NCBI RefSeq assembly: GCF_001613805.1 | Contig: NZ_LPVY01000013.1 | Span: 186,001-250,000 of the forward strand | Direction of reading: 5' to 3' | DNA: 64,000 bases | Origin: Thalassospira lucentensis | GTDB lineage: Bacteria > Pseudomonadota > Alphaproteobacteria > Rhodospirillales > Thalassospiraceae | Part shown: positions 1-7,640 of the stretch, in pieces | Layout of the letters: each line of letters starts with the position of its first letter | How positions within the stretch are numbered: position 1 is the first letter of the stretch | Translations under genes and position numbers: made by a program | The notes under the pieces: model-generated | Seen by the model: the letters and a program-made list of their open reading frames with translations, nothing else | Told to the model about the DNA's origin: nothing | The model's database searches: none

Positions 1-86
1 TTTCCGGAAAATTGCTGAAAGCCGCTGATATGGTTGTGGCGTGTCGTGTGCTGGCCAGAAGTCGTCTGGCAGATTGAATGTGCCAT
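1..86 (-). CDS. Truncated leftward ORF, 5' end only, unknown
   Basis: An ATG at 86 (minus strand) sits 7 bases behind a good ribosome site, AGGAG, and is open to the window edge (28 codons, starting MAHSICQTTS). It is divergent from the LysR gene, with GcvA-type CTAAT boxes between. Short DUF1127 proteins often lie opposite GcvA-like LysR genes, so that is a possible identity, but too little is visible to decide. Another frame of the same DNA also reads protein-like (NLPDDFWPAH) but has no ATG start, so the frame itself is not certain. Confidence 0.4.
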   Translation of the reverse strand, partial: MAHSICQTTSGQHTTRHNHISGFQQFSG

Positions 87-191
87 GTTCGTTCTCCTGA
101 ATTAAGTTCCTCTAATGAGAGGTTTCTATGGTTGAGACCCATATTCACGCCAAACGTCTTGCGTGACAAACGAGTATTTCTGGGGTTAAGT

Positions 192-206
192 ATTAGTTGA
201 CCTAAT
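192..206. promoter_or_regulatory. LysR-type (GcvA-like) operator
   Basis: ATTAG, five bases TTGAC, then CTAAT forms an inverted repeat that contains a T-N11-A LysR core. CTAAT is the motif known for GcvA-family regulators. A second CTAAT lies at 112-116 inside another inverted repeat (CCTCT-AATG-AGAGG, 109-122). The sites lie between the LysR gene and the divergent truncated ORF, so they probably serve autoregulation and control of the divergent gene. Confidence 0.5.
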
Positions 207-229
207 GATTGGCTGGCTTGAGGCAAAAA

Positions 230-1192
230 ATGCGTTTACCCCCGTTACAGTCCCTGCGTGCGTTTGATGCGGCTGCCCGGCATCTTAATTTTACCCGTGC
301 AGCCGAGGAACTTTTTGTGACCCAGGGGGCTATTAGCCAGCAGATCCGCCAGCTCGAGGAATATTTGGGTTTTCGGCTGTTCTTTCGGTTGCCGAGGCGA
401 TTGCAATTGACTGACGAAGGTGACCGTCTGGCGCGGGCAACGTATGAAGGCTTTTCACGCATTGCCGGGGAAATCGAAAGTCTCCGGGCGGTGGAGGAGG
501 CCGGGGTCGTCACGGTCAGCGTATTGCAATCCTTTGCCGTCAAATGGCTGGTGCCGCGTCTGGGGCATTTTCGCGAGGCACATCCTGATATCGATGTACG
601 CATTCACGCTGATGACCGTCTGGTTGATTTCCGTAACGAAGGCATTGATCTGGCGGTACGCTTTGGGCGAGGGCGTTATCCCAATCTCTATACCGAACTG
701 TTGATGCGTGACGAGGTTTTCCCGGTTTGCAGTCCGGATTATCTGGCATCAAGTCCTCCTTTGAATAAACCGGCCGACATAGCAGGGCACCAACTGTTGC
801 ATGATGCGACTTCACATATAGAACAGCCCCGTGCTGCGGATTGGCAGTTCTGGTTGGAAGGGGTTGGCGTCAAGGGTATTGATCTGCGTCGCGGGCTACG
901 CTTCAATTCCGGCGACATGGTTATTCAGGCGGCCCTGATGGGGCATGGTGTTGGTATGGCACGCACCAGTCTGGCTGCGCAGGACCTGAAGGCCGGTTTG
1001 CTTGTCCGGCCGTTCCCGCAAACCGTCGCGTCAAGCTATGCCTATTATCTGACCTGTCCCGAGGAAAACCTGAACCGGCCGCGTGTGCAGGCCTTTATCC
1101 GCTGGTTAAAGGATGAAGTTGCCGCAACGCTTACGGATATCGAGGAAAGTCAGCCGGCATTGACAATCATTACGCCCAATCCCGATGCCTGA
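230..1192 (+). CDS. LysR-family transcriptional regulator, GcvA-like
   Basis: A 320-residue DNA-binding regulator. Residues about 5-62 form the winged helix-turn-helix (AFDAAARHLNFTRAAEELF, then TQGAISQQIRQLE), and residues about 85-300 form the periplasmic-binding-protein-like effector domain. The opening PPLQSLRAFDAAARH is typical of the GcvA branch, which includes the glycine cleavage activator and many regulators of unknown target. I take the ATG at 230, preceded by TTGAGG, over an upstream TTG at 209. It is divergent from the truncated ORF at the window edge, with GcvA-type CTAAT boxes between. The effector cannot be told from sequence. Confidence 0.92.
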   Translation: MRLPPLQSLRAFDAAARHLNFTRAAEELFVTQGAISQQIRQLEEYLGFRLFFRLPRRLQLTDEGDRLARATYEGFSRIAGEIESLRAVEEAGVVTVSVLQSFAVKWLVPRLGHFREAHPDIDVRIHADDRLVDFRNEGIDLAVRFGRGRYPNLYTELLMRDEVFPVCSPDYLASSPPLNKPADIAGHQLLHDATSHIEQPRAADWQFWLEGVGVKGIDLRRGLRFNSGDMVIQAALMGHGVGMARTSLAAQDLKAGLLVRPFPQTVASSYAYYLTCPEENLNRPRVQAFIRWLKDEVAATLTDIEESQPALTIITPNPDA

Positions 1193-1194
1193 AT

Positions 1195-1611
1195 TCAGAT
1201 CAGGCCAAGTTCGCGCAATTCGTCTGCCATGTCTTCGGGAAGTGCTTCTGCGCCACCGGCCTGCTTTTCATCCGGTGGGCATTTGTCTTCGGTAAGGTAT
1301 CGCCAGCCCTGAAATGCGCGGTGGGGCCATGTGCGGGTTTCGACCAGTTCGGGATCAAGGACGATGCGGCAATGTTTGATGCCTTCCTCGTCAATGAATT
1401 CTTCCAGATCGACAACGCGCTGGCGGGCACGAATGGCCCCCTTGATCACCCAATAGATTGAACCACCCTCCAGAATCTCCGTCTTGCGTTTCGGAGTCAT
1501 TCGTGTGGTGTGGTAAATCCGGCCGTGAAGCCCGCCAAAATAGGCCTGCCATTGACGCAGGGTTTCAGGGCTTTCTGTACCGACGCTGAGTTTGATCAGG
1601 TGAAGGGGCAT
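1195..1611 (-). CDS. DUF1489 family protein
   Basis: A 138-residue cytosolic protein beginning MPLHLIKLSVGTESPETL, the usual start of the alphaproteobacterial DUF1489 family, whose function is unknown. It holds the family's middle segment RMTPKRKTEILEGGSIYWVI and a conserved tryptophan- and proline-rich C-terminal part (TRTWPHRAFQGWRYL). The frame stays open upstream to 1680 but that extension is unlike the family, so I use the ATG at 1611. It converges with the LysR gene with only two bases between the stop codons, and no terminator hairpin is evident. Confidence 0.85.
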   Translation of the reverse strand: MPLHLIKLSVGTESPETLRQWQAYFGGLHGRIYHTTRMTPKRKTEILEGGSIYWVIKGAIRARQRVVDLEEFIDEEGIKHCRIVLDPELVETRTWPHRAFQGWRYLTEDKCPPDEKQAGGAEALPEDMADELRELGLI

Positions 1612-1690
1612 GGTTTGTTCGTATTCTTTCGGGCGAGACAGGGTGTTATCTGACCTAGAAGTCATGCGTGGTTTGGTCAAGGGGGGATTA

Positions 1691-1717
1691 ATAATTACAA
1701 ATAATAATTGTAATTAT
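1691..1717. promoter_or_regulatory. AT-rich inverted repeat, likely operator of the sulfite reductase operon
   Basis: Perfect 10-base arms, ATAATTACAA and TTGTAATTAT, around a 7-base spacer. The repeat lies in the 218-base gap between DUF1489 and the rightward DUF2849-sulfite reductase operon, in DNA much richer in A+T than its surroundings. A TTGACC at 1737-1742 may be a -35 element just downstream. The regulator is unknown; control by sulfur or cysteine supply would make sense. Confidence 0.4.
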
Positions 1718-1829
1718 ATGTATTTCACAAAAAAACTTGACCAATAGTGCGTAATCATCCAAATTCTGATGCAGAAAATGTCCACAGACAGGGCATCACC
1801 CAGAGAGATTTACAGGCTGAGAGAACCGA

Positions 1830-2123
1830 ATGTCCCTGCAAGTTGTCACGGCAAACCGTCTTGATGACGGGTTGGTCGTTTTCCTGACCGCAGATGGCGG
1901 TTGGAGTGAAAATATCGACCAGTCGCGTATAGCCGATGGAAAAGAGGCGGGTGACGCCTTGCTGGCCGAGGCCAGTGTACCCGAGCTCGATACTGTCATC
2001 GTCGGCCCGTATCTGATCGAGGTCGAGCAACAGGACGACGGACTGGTTCCGACGAAATACCGTGAAGTCTTGCGCACCAAGGGTCCCAGCGTGCGGCAGG
2101 ATCTCGGCTATCAGGCCGGGTAA
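1830..2123 (+). CDS. DUF2849 family protein of the sulfite reductase operon
   Basis: A 97-residue protein starting MSLQVVTANRLDDGLVVFL, which matches the DUF2849 family. In alphaproteobacteria this family is found almost only between siroheme synthase and the nitrite/sulfite reductase hemoprotein, so an accessory role in sulfite reduction is usually inferred; no activity is established. It is first in a tight operon: 12 bases separate it from the hemoprotein gene, and that gap holds the strong ribosome site AAGGAGG. No siroheme synthase gene is present upstream here, unlike the common arrangement. Confidence 0.85.
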   Translation: MSLQVVTANRLDDGLVVFLTADGGWSENIDQSRIADGKEAGDALLAEASVPELDTVIVGPYLIEVEQQDDGLVPTKYREVLRTKGPSVRQDLGYQAG

Positions 2124-2135
2124 GGAGGATACACC

Positions 2136-3791
2136 ATGTATCGCTATGATGATTTCGACCGCCAGCTGGTGCTGGAACGTACCGAGCAATTCCGCGAGCA
2201 GGTCAAACGTCGCCTGTCCGGCGACATTACCGAGGATCAATTCCGCCCGCTTCGTCTGATGAACGGTGTTTATCTTCAGCTTCACGCCTACATGCTGCGT
2301 GTCGCCGTTCCTTATGGTACGCTGCGCGCTGATCAGTTGCGCCAGCTTGGCTATATCGCGCGCCGCTATGACAAGGGTTATGGCCATTTCACGACCCGAC
2401 AGAATATCCAATATAACTGGCCGAAGCTTGCCGAAATTCCCGATGCGCTGCTTGACCTTGCCAAGGTTGAAATGCACGCCATTCAGACATCAGGCAACTG
2501 TATTCGCAACACGACCACCGATCAGTATGCCGGCGCCGCCGCCGACGAGATCGAAGATCCGCGTCCTTATTGCGAACTGATCCGGCAGTGGTCGACCTTC
2601 CATCCGGAATTCACCTATCTGCCGCGCAAGTTCAAGATCGCGGTGACCGGATCGCCAAACGACCGTGCTGCGGTCAAGGTGCATGATATCGGGCTTCGGA
2701 TGCATCAGAACGATGCGGGCGAGGTTGGGTTTGAAGTCATCGTCGGTGGTGGACTTGGCCGCACGCCGTTCGTTGGCAAGACCGTGCGTGACTTTATCGG
2801 CAAGAACGATCTGTTCTCGTATCTTGAGGCGATCCTGCGCGTTTACAACCGGTTTGGCCGTCGCGACAACAAGTACAAGGCGCGCATCAAAATCCTCGTC
2901 CATGAAATCGGGGTCGAGGAAATGCAGCGTCTGGTCGAAGAAGAATGGGCGCAGATCAAGGACGGATCACTGCGCGTCGATGATGCCGAAATTGCGCATT
3001 ACATTGAACAGTTCTCGCCGCCAGCATTTGAAACCCTTTCCGACGATGATTCCGAGTTTGCACGCCGCAAGGCCGAAAACCGGGAATTTTCCAACTGGGT
3101 GCGTTCGAACGTGATCGCACACAAGCAGCCGGGCTATGCCATTGCCAACGTATCGCTAAAACCGATTGGCGGTATTCCGGGTGACGCAACTGATACCCAG
3201 ATGGAGCTGGTTGCTGATCTGTCCGAGCAATACAGCTTTGGCGATGTTCGTGTGACCCACGAACAGAACCTGGTTTTGCCGCACGTGAAAAAGGCTGATC
3301 TGTTCTCGCTTTGGGCGGAACTGAAGAATGCCAATCTGGCGACGGCAAACCTTGGCTATGTTACCGACATCATTTCCTGCCCAGGGCTGGATTACTGCGC
3401 ACTGGCAACTGCGCGGTCGATCCCGCTTTCACAGCGCATTTCGGAACGTTTTTCCGATCTGGATCGTCAGCATGATATCGGCGAACTCAAGATCAAGATT
3501 TCCGGCTGTATCAATGCCTGCGGGCATCATCATGTCGGTCATATCGGCATTTTGGGTCTCGATAAACGTGGCAAGGAATTCTATCAGATTACCCTTGGCG
3601 GTGATGCCAGCGAGAATGCCGAAATCGGTAAAATCGCCGGTGCCGGTTTCTCCGAAGCCGAAGTTGTCGATGCCATTGAAAGTCTGGTGACCAAATATCT
3701 TGGCATACGTGAAACTGGCGAACGCTTTATCGATACTTATCGCCGTGTCGGCATGGACCCGTTCAAGGAGGTGCTTTATGGCGATCGTTAA
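2136..3791 (+). CDS. cysI: Nitrite/sulfite reductase hemoprotein (CysI-like)
   Basis: A 551-residue siroheme and [4Fe-4S] enzyme that carries out the six-electron reduction of sulfite to sulfide (or nitrite to ammonia in sister enzymes). Two ferredoxin-like half domains and two siroheme-binding domains run through the protein. The cluster ligands are visible as CPGLDYC near residues 414-420 and CINAC near 458-462, followed by GHHHVGHIG. The length is that of single-chain CysI, without a fused flavoprotein. The neighbours DUF2849 and DUF934 point to assimilatory sulfite reduction rather than nitrite use. It overlaps the next gene by 14 bases, indicating coupled translation. Confidence 0.93.
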   Translation: MYRYDDFDRQLVLERTEQFREQVKRRLSGDITEDQFRPLRLMNGVYLQLHAYMLRVAVPYGTLRADQLRQLGYIARRYDKGYGHFTTRQNIQYNWPKLAEIPDALLDLAKVEMHAIQTSGNCIRNTTTDQYAGAAADEIEDPRPYCELIRQWSTFHPEFTYLPRKFKIAVTGSPNDRAAVKVHDIGLRMHQNDAGEVGFEVIVGGGLGRTPFVGKTVRDFIGKNDLFSYLEAILRVYNRFGRRDNKYKARIKILVHEIGVEEMQRLVEEEWAQIKDGSLRVDDAEIAHYIEQFSPPAFETLSDDDSEFARRKAENREFSNWVRSNVIAHKQPGYAIANVSLKPIGGIPGDATDTQMELVADLSEQYSFGDVRVTHEQNLVLPHVKKADLFSLWAELKNANLATANLGYVTDIISCPGLDYCALATARSIPLSQRISERFSDLDRQHDIGELKIKISGCINACGHHHVGHIGILGLDKRGKEFYQITLGGDASENAEIGKIAGAGFSEAEVVDAIESLVTKYLGIRETGERFIDTYRRVGMDPFKEVLYGDR

Positions 3792-4302
3792 GAATGACAG
3801 TGTGATCGATCAGGAATGGGTCACGCTTGATGCCGAAGCGGACCTGCCGTCGGGCGAGGAAAACATCATTGTGCCACTTGCGCGTTTTAAGGAAGAACGC
3901 GAAACGCTGATCGGGCGTAATGGCGGACTTGGTGTCCAGCTCAATCCGGGCGACACCCCCGAAGATCTGGCTAATGATCTTGATCGTCTTTCGATCATCA
4001 CGGTCAATTTCCCGGCCTATACGGACGGGCGCGGATATTCCTACGCCCGTGTTTTGCGCGAACGTCTGGGTTTCAAGGGCGAACTTCGCGCAATCGGTGA
4101 CGTGCTGCGTGACCAGATTCTGTATATGCATCGTTGCGGTTTCGATGCGTATGAGCTGAAAAATGATGATGATGTTTCACTGACAAAAGTTCGCGCAGCA
4201 TTGAAGGAAATGACAGTTTACTACCAGCCGACAGGAGACGGGCGTGCCACGGCCGCATCGCTTCGTGAACGGCGTCGGGCGGCTCTCAAATCTGCGTCCT
4301 GA
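3778..4302 (+). CDS. DUF934 family protein, sulfur assimilation
   Basis: A 174-residue protein of the DUF934 family, found next to sulfite reductase and APS/PAPS reductase in many proteobacteria and sometimes annotated as an oxidoreductase of sulfate assimilation; its biochemical role is not established. The hallmark PAYTDGRGYSYARVLRERLG and the following GELRAIGDVLRDQILYMHRCG are clear. I choose the ATG at 3778, which overlaps the end of the hemoprotein gene, over an upstream in-frame ATG at 3700 that would overlap by 92 bases. The usual next gene, cysH, is absent; a strong terminator follows instead. Confidence 0.9.
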   Translation: MAIVKNDSVIDQEWVTLDAEADLPSGEENIIVPLARFKEERETLIGRNGGLGVQLNPGDTPEDLANDLDRLSIITVNFPAYTDGRGYSYARVLRERLGFKGELRAIGDVLRDQILYMHRCGFDAYELKNDDDVSLTKVRAALKEMTVYYQPTGDGRATAASLRERRRAALKSAS

Positions 4303-4347
4303 TTTATCTTTTTCGTCAGATCGAGCTTTGAATAGCTCTGCCTTGGA

Positions 4348-4375
4348 GGCGCCCGTTTCGGGCGCCTTTTCTTTT
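4348..4375 (+). terminator. Intrinsic terminator of the sulfite reductase operon
   Basis: GGCGCCCG-TTT-CGGGCGCC, an 8-bp perfect GC stem with a three-base loop, followed by TTTTCTTTT, 45 bases after the DUF934 stop codon. Confidence 0.9.
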
Positions 4376-4757
4376 GCCCTTATAATGCCGGCATTTTCTG
4401 TCAGGGATTGCGCTGCCCCGGTTTTCATTCTTGGGCGGAGTATGGATATTAGTTGGGTAAAGGTTATTCTTTTGTATATGAAAATCCGACAAGAATTCCC
4501 CTTTAGGGTGGTGTTTTGACCGGTTTCAAGCTATACACTTATTAGCTGTTTAAATGGCACTATGTGGCAACCATTATAAAACAATGGGTTGTCACTTTGG
4601 GCCCAAAAGGAGAGCCTGAAAACATTAATCCCAACAGCAGGATGCATCCTGCCAAGCGGATTGGGGAATTCACGCATTGCCTGACAGTTGGCATCGGTAA
4701 CGCTCCGATGCAAGGAAGCAGGTTCGCATTTCTGGGACTAGCAGGAAAAGGCAACCA
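4376..4757 (+). promoter_or_regulatory. Gene-free leader with four strong inverted repeats
   Basis: No convincing ORF lies between the sulfite reductase terminator and the gene at 4758. The last 200 bases hold four dyads: 4565-4594 (TGGCAACC with GGTTGTCA, extended by ATT/AAT), a perfect TTTGGGCCCAAA at 4596-4607, the perfect 16-mer GCAGGATGCATCCTGC at 4637-4652 (with CCCAA/TTGGG outside it), and GCATCGG-TAACGCT-CCGATGC at 4691-4711. This looks like a structured 5' leader of the downstream two-gene unit. I could not match it to a known riboswitch class. Confidence 0.45.
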
Positions 4758-6107
4758 ATGTCGATTGAGCAAAGCCTTACAGGAATTGGAGACAGTTGTG
4801 TGATTACGCGGGATTTTACGCGTTACGATCACGGCTATCAGGACAAGGCGCTCAAATATATCGATTATCTGGGGGCTTTATCGCTCGCGCTGCGTAAATT
4901 TTCCGAATACAGCCGGACAATGTTGGCGTCCCAGCAATTGTATATCTATGCCAAATGGCTGGCGCGATACACGGCATACTGGCCCGAACTTGACCAACTT
5001 GTCGACAGACTGGAAAACAGCTTTGATGAAGTCGATCAAAGCTATGTCGCAAGTCAGTCTGCCGTCGATGGCTCGTGGGGCTGGCAATATAACGAATTCC
5101 ACCACAAATTTGATGCGACCATCGTGCGTTTGCATGAATTGGCCAGTGAGGGCCGCGCGCCGCGTTATCCGCTGCACTTTCTTGAACCGATCGCAACCGC
5201 ATCGGCGATGCGCGGTTATCTGGAAAAGCTACTGGTTTCCGATATCGCAGCGACCGGGCGTAATCAGCGGGATGAATTTGGCAGTGTGATCTGCTGTCTG
5301 GCACAGCTTTGCTTCAAACCGTCCTTGCGGCGCTATGCGCAGGAACATGTGCGCGGCATTGATCTTGACCAAAGCTATGTCGATGCGTTCCGTGAATTCC
5401 TTGATGAAATCCAGAACCCCGAAACCGGTTATTGGGGCCCATGGTATGTGTCGGATGGCAAGACGCATCGTTACGATGATCTTAGCTATACATTCCATAT
5501 CGTATCCTATCGAAAGGGGCGGGTCGGGCATTGGTCCGATATCATCCGCACCACGCTTGAAAGCCGGCAATTGGAATATCCGCAAGGATGGCTCAGCCGC
5601 GGTGAATTCAACAATCATAACAACTATGACGTTGCGAAAATCTTTCGCTATGGGTGGCCGCATATGCAGTCGGCAGAACGTGCTTTAGCGCGCGAACAGA
5701 TTGCCGAAATGCTGGACTGGTGTGTCGGTCATTCGCTCAGACGCGATGGCAGCTTTGTTCCGGACAGTCATTTCTATAACTCGCTGGAGTCATGCTACTA
5801 TTTCGGTGTCTCGTTCCTGGATGAAGTCGGATATTTTCAACCTTCGAAACGTTTCTGGACCCAGCAGAAATTCCCCTATGCGCCGGTTCTGCAATCTCGT
5901 ATCTGGCGCAAGCTGGACGAATTTGATGCCGAGAACCCCAGTGTCATCGCTGCCAAATGGAAAATCGGCCCGGATGCCACCCGCATATCTGCATCGCCTG
6001 TCAACCGGGATGGCCTGTCGCGCATGCCGCTACTTTCCGGGGATGATTGTGCAACAACCGAAGAACGCGAATTCGAATTTATCCTGCGACCAAATAACGA
6101 TGGTTGA
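4758..6107 (+). CDS. Unknown 449-residue protein, probable alpha/alpha-toroid fold
   Basis: Not a family I can name. It is soluble, with no signal peptide or membrane span. It is rich in Trp, Tyr and His, and repeated segments such as NPETGYWGPWYVSDG, QGWLSRGEFNNHNNYDV and RRDGSFVPDSHFYNSLES recall the turn motifs of alpha/alpha barrels found in glycoside hydrolases, lyases and cyclases. Conserved-looking Asp, His and Glu residues in these turns would suit an enzyme. The ATG at 4758 is preceded by AGGAAAAGG. It lies 34 bases upstream of a MATE exporter, suggesting the two act on the same small molecule or that the exporter removes its product. The function is open. Confidence 0.8.
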   Translation: MSIEQSLTGIGDSCVITRDFTRYDHGYQDKALKYIDYLGALSLALRKFSEYSRTMLASQQLYIYAKWLARYTAYWPELDQLVDRLENSFDEVDQSYVASQSAVDGSWGWQYNEFHHKFDATIVRLHELASEGRAPRYPLHFLEPIATASAMRGYLEKLLVSDIAATGRNQRDEFGSVICCLAQLCFKPSLRRYAQEHVRGIDLDQSYVDAFREFLDEIQNPETGYWGPWYVSDGKTHRYDDLSYTFHIVSYRKGRVGHWSDIIRTTLESRQLEYPQGWLSRGEFNNHNNYDVAKIFRYGWPHMQSAERALAREQIAEMLDWCVGHSLRRDGSFVPDSHFYNSLESCYYFGVSFLDEVGYFQPSKRFWTQQKFPYAPVLQSRIWRKLDEFDAENPSVIAAKWKIGPDATRISASPVNRDGLSRMPLLSGDDCATTEEREFEFILRPNNDG

Positions 6108-6141
6108 TCCTGCCGTTCCGTTCTCTCCTGTGTGAAATCCG

Positions 6142-7500
6142 ATGGTTATGCAGTCGCAATATTTTGTGTCAGGTTCAATCCTGCGTCACATATTTTCAAT
6201 GGCGCATACCAGCATGCTTGCGCTTGTGGCGATGGTGCTGGTTGATGCGCTTGATCTGTTTTTCCTGAGCCTTCTGGGCGATGTTGAAATCATCGCCGGT
6301 CTTGGCTTTGCGTGGCCGATTATCTTTTTTACCCTTGCGGTTTCGTTGGGTATCTCGACCGCGATGACGGCACTTGTTTCCCGTGCCGAGGGGCTTGGTA
6401 ATCGGAACCGGGCAAAAATTTATGCCACGCATATTCTGGTATTCGGTCTTGTGCTATCGGGTGTGATGACAGCTGTTTTGTGGCTGTCGGCACCTTGGAT
6501 GCTTGAATTGTTCGGGGCGGTCGGCAAGGCGCGCGACGTTGGTGTCACATATGTGCAGATCGTGATCCTGTGTTTGCCGGTTTTGGTCCTGAGCATGTCA
6601 TCAGGGGCATTGTTGCGTGCGATCGGGGCGAAGCAACGTGCCATGTGGTCGAAAATGACCGGTGCCGCAGTCAATGCAGTCCTCGATCCCATTTTCATCT
6701 TTGGTTTTGATTGGGGTGTCGAAGGGGCGGCATGGGCAACCGTCGTGTCACGGATCGCGATCATGGCGGTGGCCTTTTATGGTGTTCGTAACGTTCATCA
6801 CATGCTTGGCCGGTTTGATGCGACGCTGTTTCGGAAGGACATCCGTGATATTGCGCGTGTAACCGTACCGGTCGGATTGGCAAAGATCGGCCCGCCAATC
6901 GCCAGCGCCTTTATCATGTCCAGCATGGCAAAGTTTGGGCCCGATGCGGTGGCGGCTATGGCGATCATTGAACGTATCGGGCCGTTCGTATTTGTTGGTT
7001 ACATGGCGTTGCCCCAGGCAATCGGCCCGATCATTGGCCAGAACTTTGCCGCAGCAAAGGCCGGGCGGGTACGCAGAATCTGGCACAATGTATGGGGGCT
7101 GGTGGTGGTTTACGGGGCGATAGTCTGCACTGCCCTGTTCCTGTTTCAGGGTCAGATTGCAGCGCTTTTCAGCGCAACCGATCAAACCGCGGCGTATCTT
7201 GCGATCTTTTGCAGTTCTACGGCTCCCTTTTATGTGTTCCTTGGCCTGCAGTTTTCATCGCATACTTTCTTTAACGTCACCGGGCGGCCCAATCTTGCAA
7301 TGACATTTGATCTTGCAAAGGAACTTTTGGGGGTAATCCCCCTGGTCTGGCTGGGGAGCTACTATATGGGCGCCCCCGGAGTTCTGGCGGGGCAGGCTGC
7401 GGGCATTGTCTTGTTCGGTACGATCACAGCTGTTGTCAGTTATCGTCTCGCGTGCGGGAGGTGGTCGGCTGAGGCGTATAATCTTTCCGGATCAACTTAA
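6142..7500 (+). CDS. MATE family multidrug/metabolite exporter
   Basis: A 452-residue inner-membrane protein with about twelve hydrophobic segments and the MATE two-fold repeat (an N-terminal half to about residue 220, then a second half with IGPPIASAFIMSSM and AIIERIGPFVFVGYMALPQAIGPIIGQNFAA). The family uses sodium or proton gradients to expel cationic drugs or native metabolites. It shares an operon with the unknown protein at 4758, so a dedicated substrate is more likely than general drug efflux. The start may be the ATG at 6142 or the one at 6148. No terminator is seen directly after it. Confidence 0.92.
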   Translation: MVMQSQYFVSGSILRHIFSMAHTSMLALVAMVLVDALDLFFLSLLGDVEIIAGLGFAWPIIFFTLAVSLGISTAMTALVSRAEGLGNRNRAKIYATHILVFGLVLSGVMTAVLWLSAPWMLELFGAVGKARDVGVTYVQIVILCLPVLVLSMSSGALLRAIGAKQRAMWSKMTGAAVNAVLDPIFIFGFDWGVEGAAWATVVSRIAIMAVAFYGVRNVHHMLGRFDATLFRKDIRDIARVTVPVGLAKIGPPIASAFIMSSMAKFGPDAVAAMAIIERIGPFVFVGYMALPQAIGPIIGQNFAAAKAGRVRRIWHNVWGLVVVYGAIVCTALFLFQGQIAALFSATDQTAAYLAIFCSSTAPFYVFLGLQFSSHTFFNVTGRPNLAMTFDLAKELLGVIPLVWLGSYYMGAPGVLAGQAAGIVLFGTITAVVSYRLACGRWSAEAYNLSGST

Positions 7501-7551
7501 GGTAAGTGAAGTTTGAAACGGATTTCTGGTGAGATGTCCGGATTTGTTTGA

Positions 7552-7576
7552 TGTGAATAAGGTCACATTATTCACA
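7552..7576. promoter_or_regulatory. CRP-type operator inside a larger inverted repeat
   Basis: TGTGA-ATAAGG-TCACA at 7552-7567 fits the CRP/FNR-family consensus TGTGA-N6-TCACA exactly. It is nested in a longer dyad, TGTGAATAA (7552-7560) and TTATTCACA (7568-7576). The site lies 65-89 bases upstream of the chemoreceptor ATG at 7641, a position suited to activation or repression of that gene. Confidence 0.55.
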
Positions 7577-7640
7577 ATGAAATCATTTTTCTGTATCCCA
7601 TATAACGCGAAGGGTGGCGAAACATTATGGGGTACGGGAA

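Noticed and set aside
1796-1829. GGCTGAGAGAACC resembling part of a TPP riboswitch
   Set aside because: Only one short segment matches; the other conserved arms are missing and the operon concerns sulfur.
1755-2477. Minus-strand ORF of 240 codons
   Set aside because: Covers DUF2849 and the start of the sulfite reductase gene in antisense; both are well supported on the plus strand.
4715-4745. GGTTCGCATTTC resembling a tRNA T-arm
   Set aside because: No acceptor, D or anticodon arms can be built around it.
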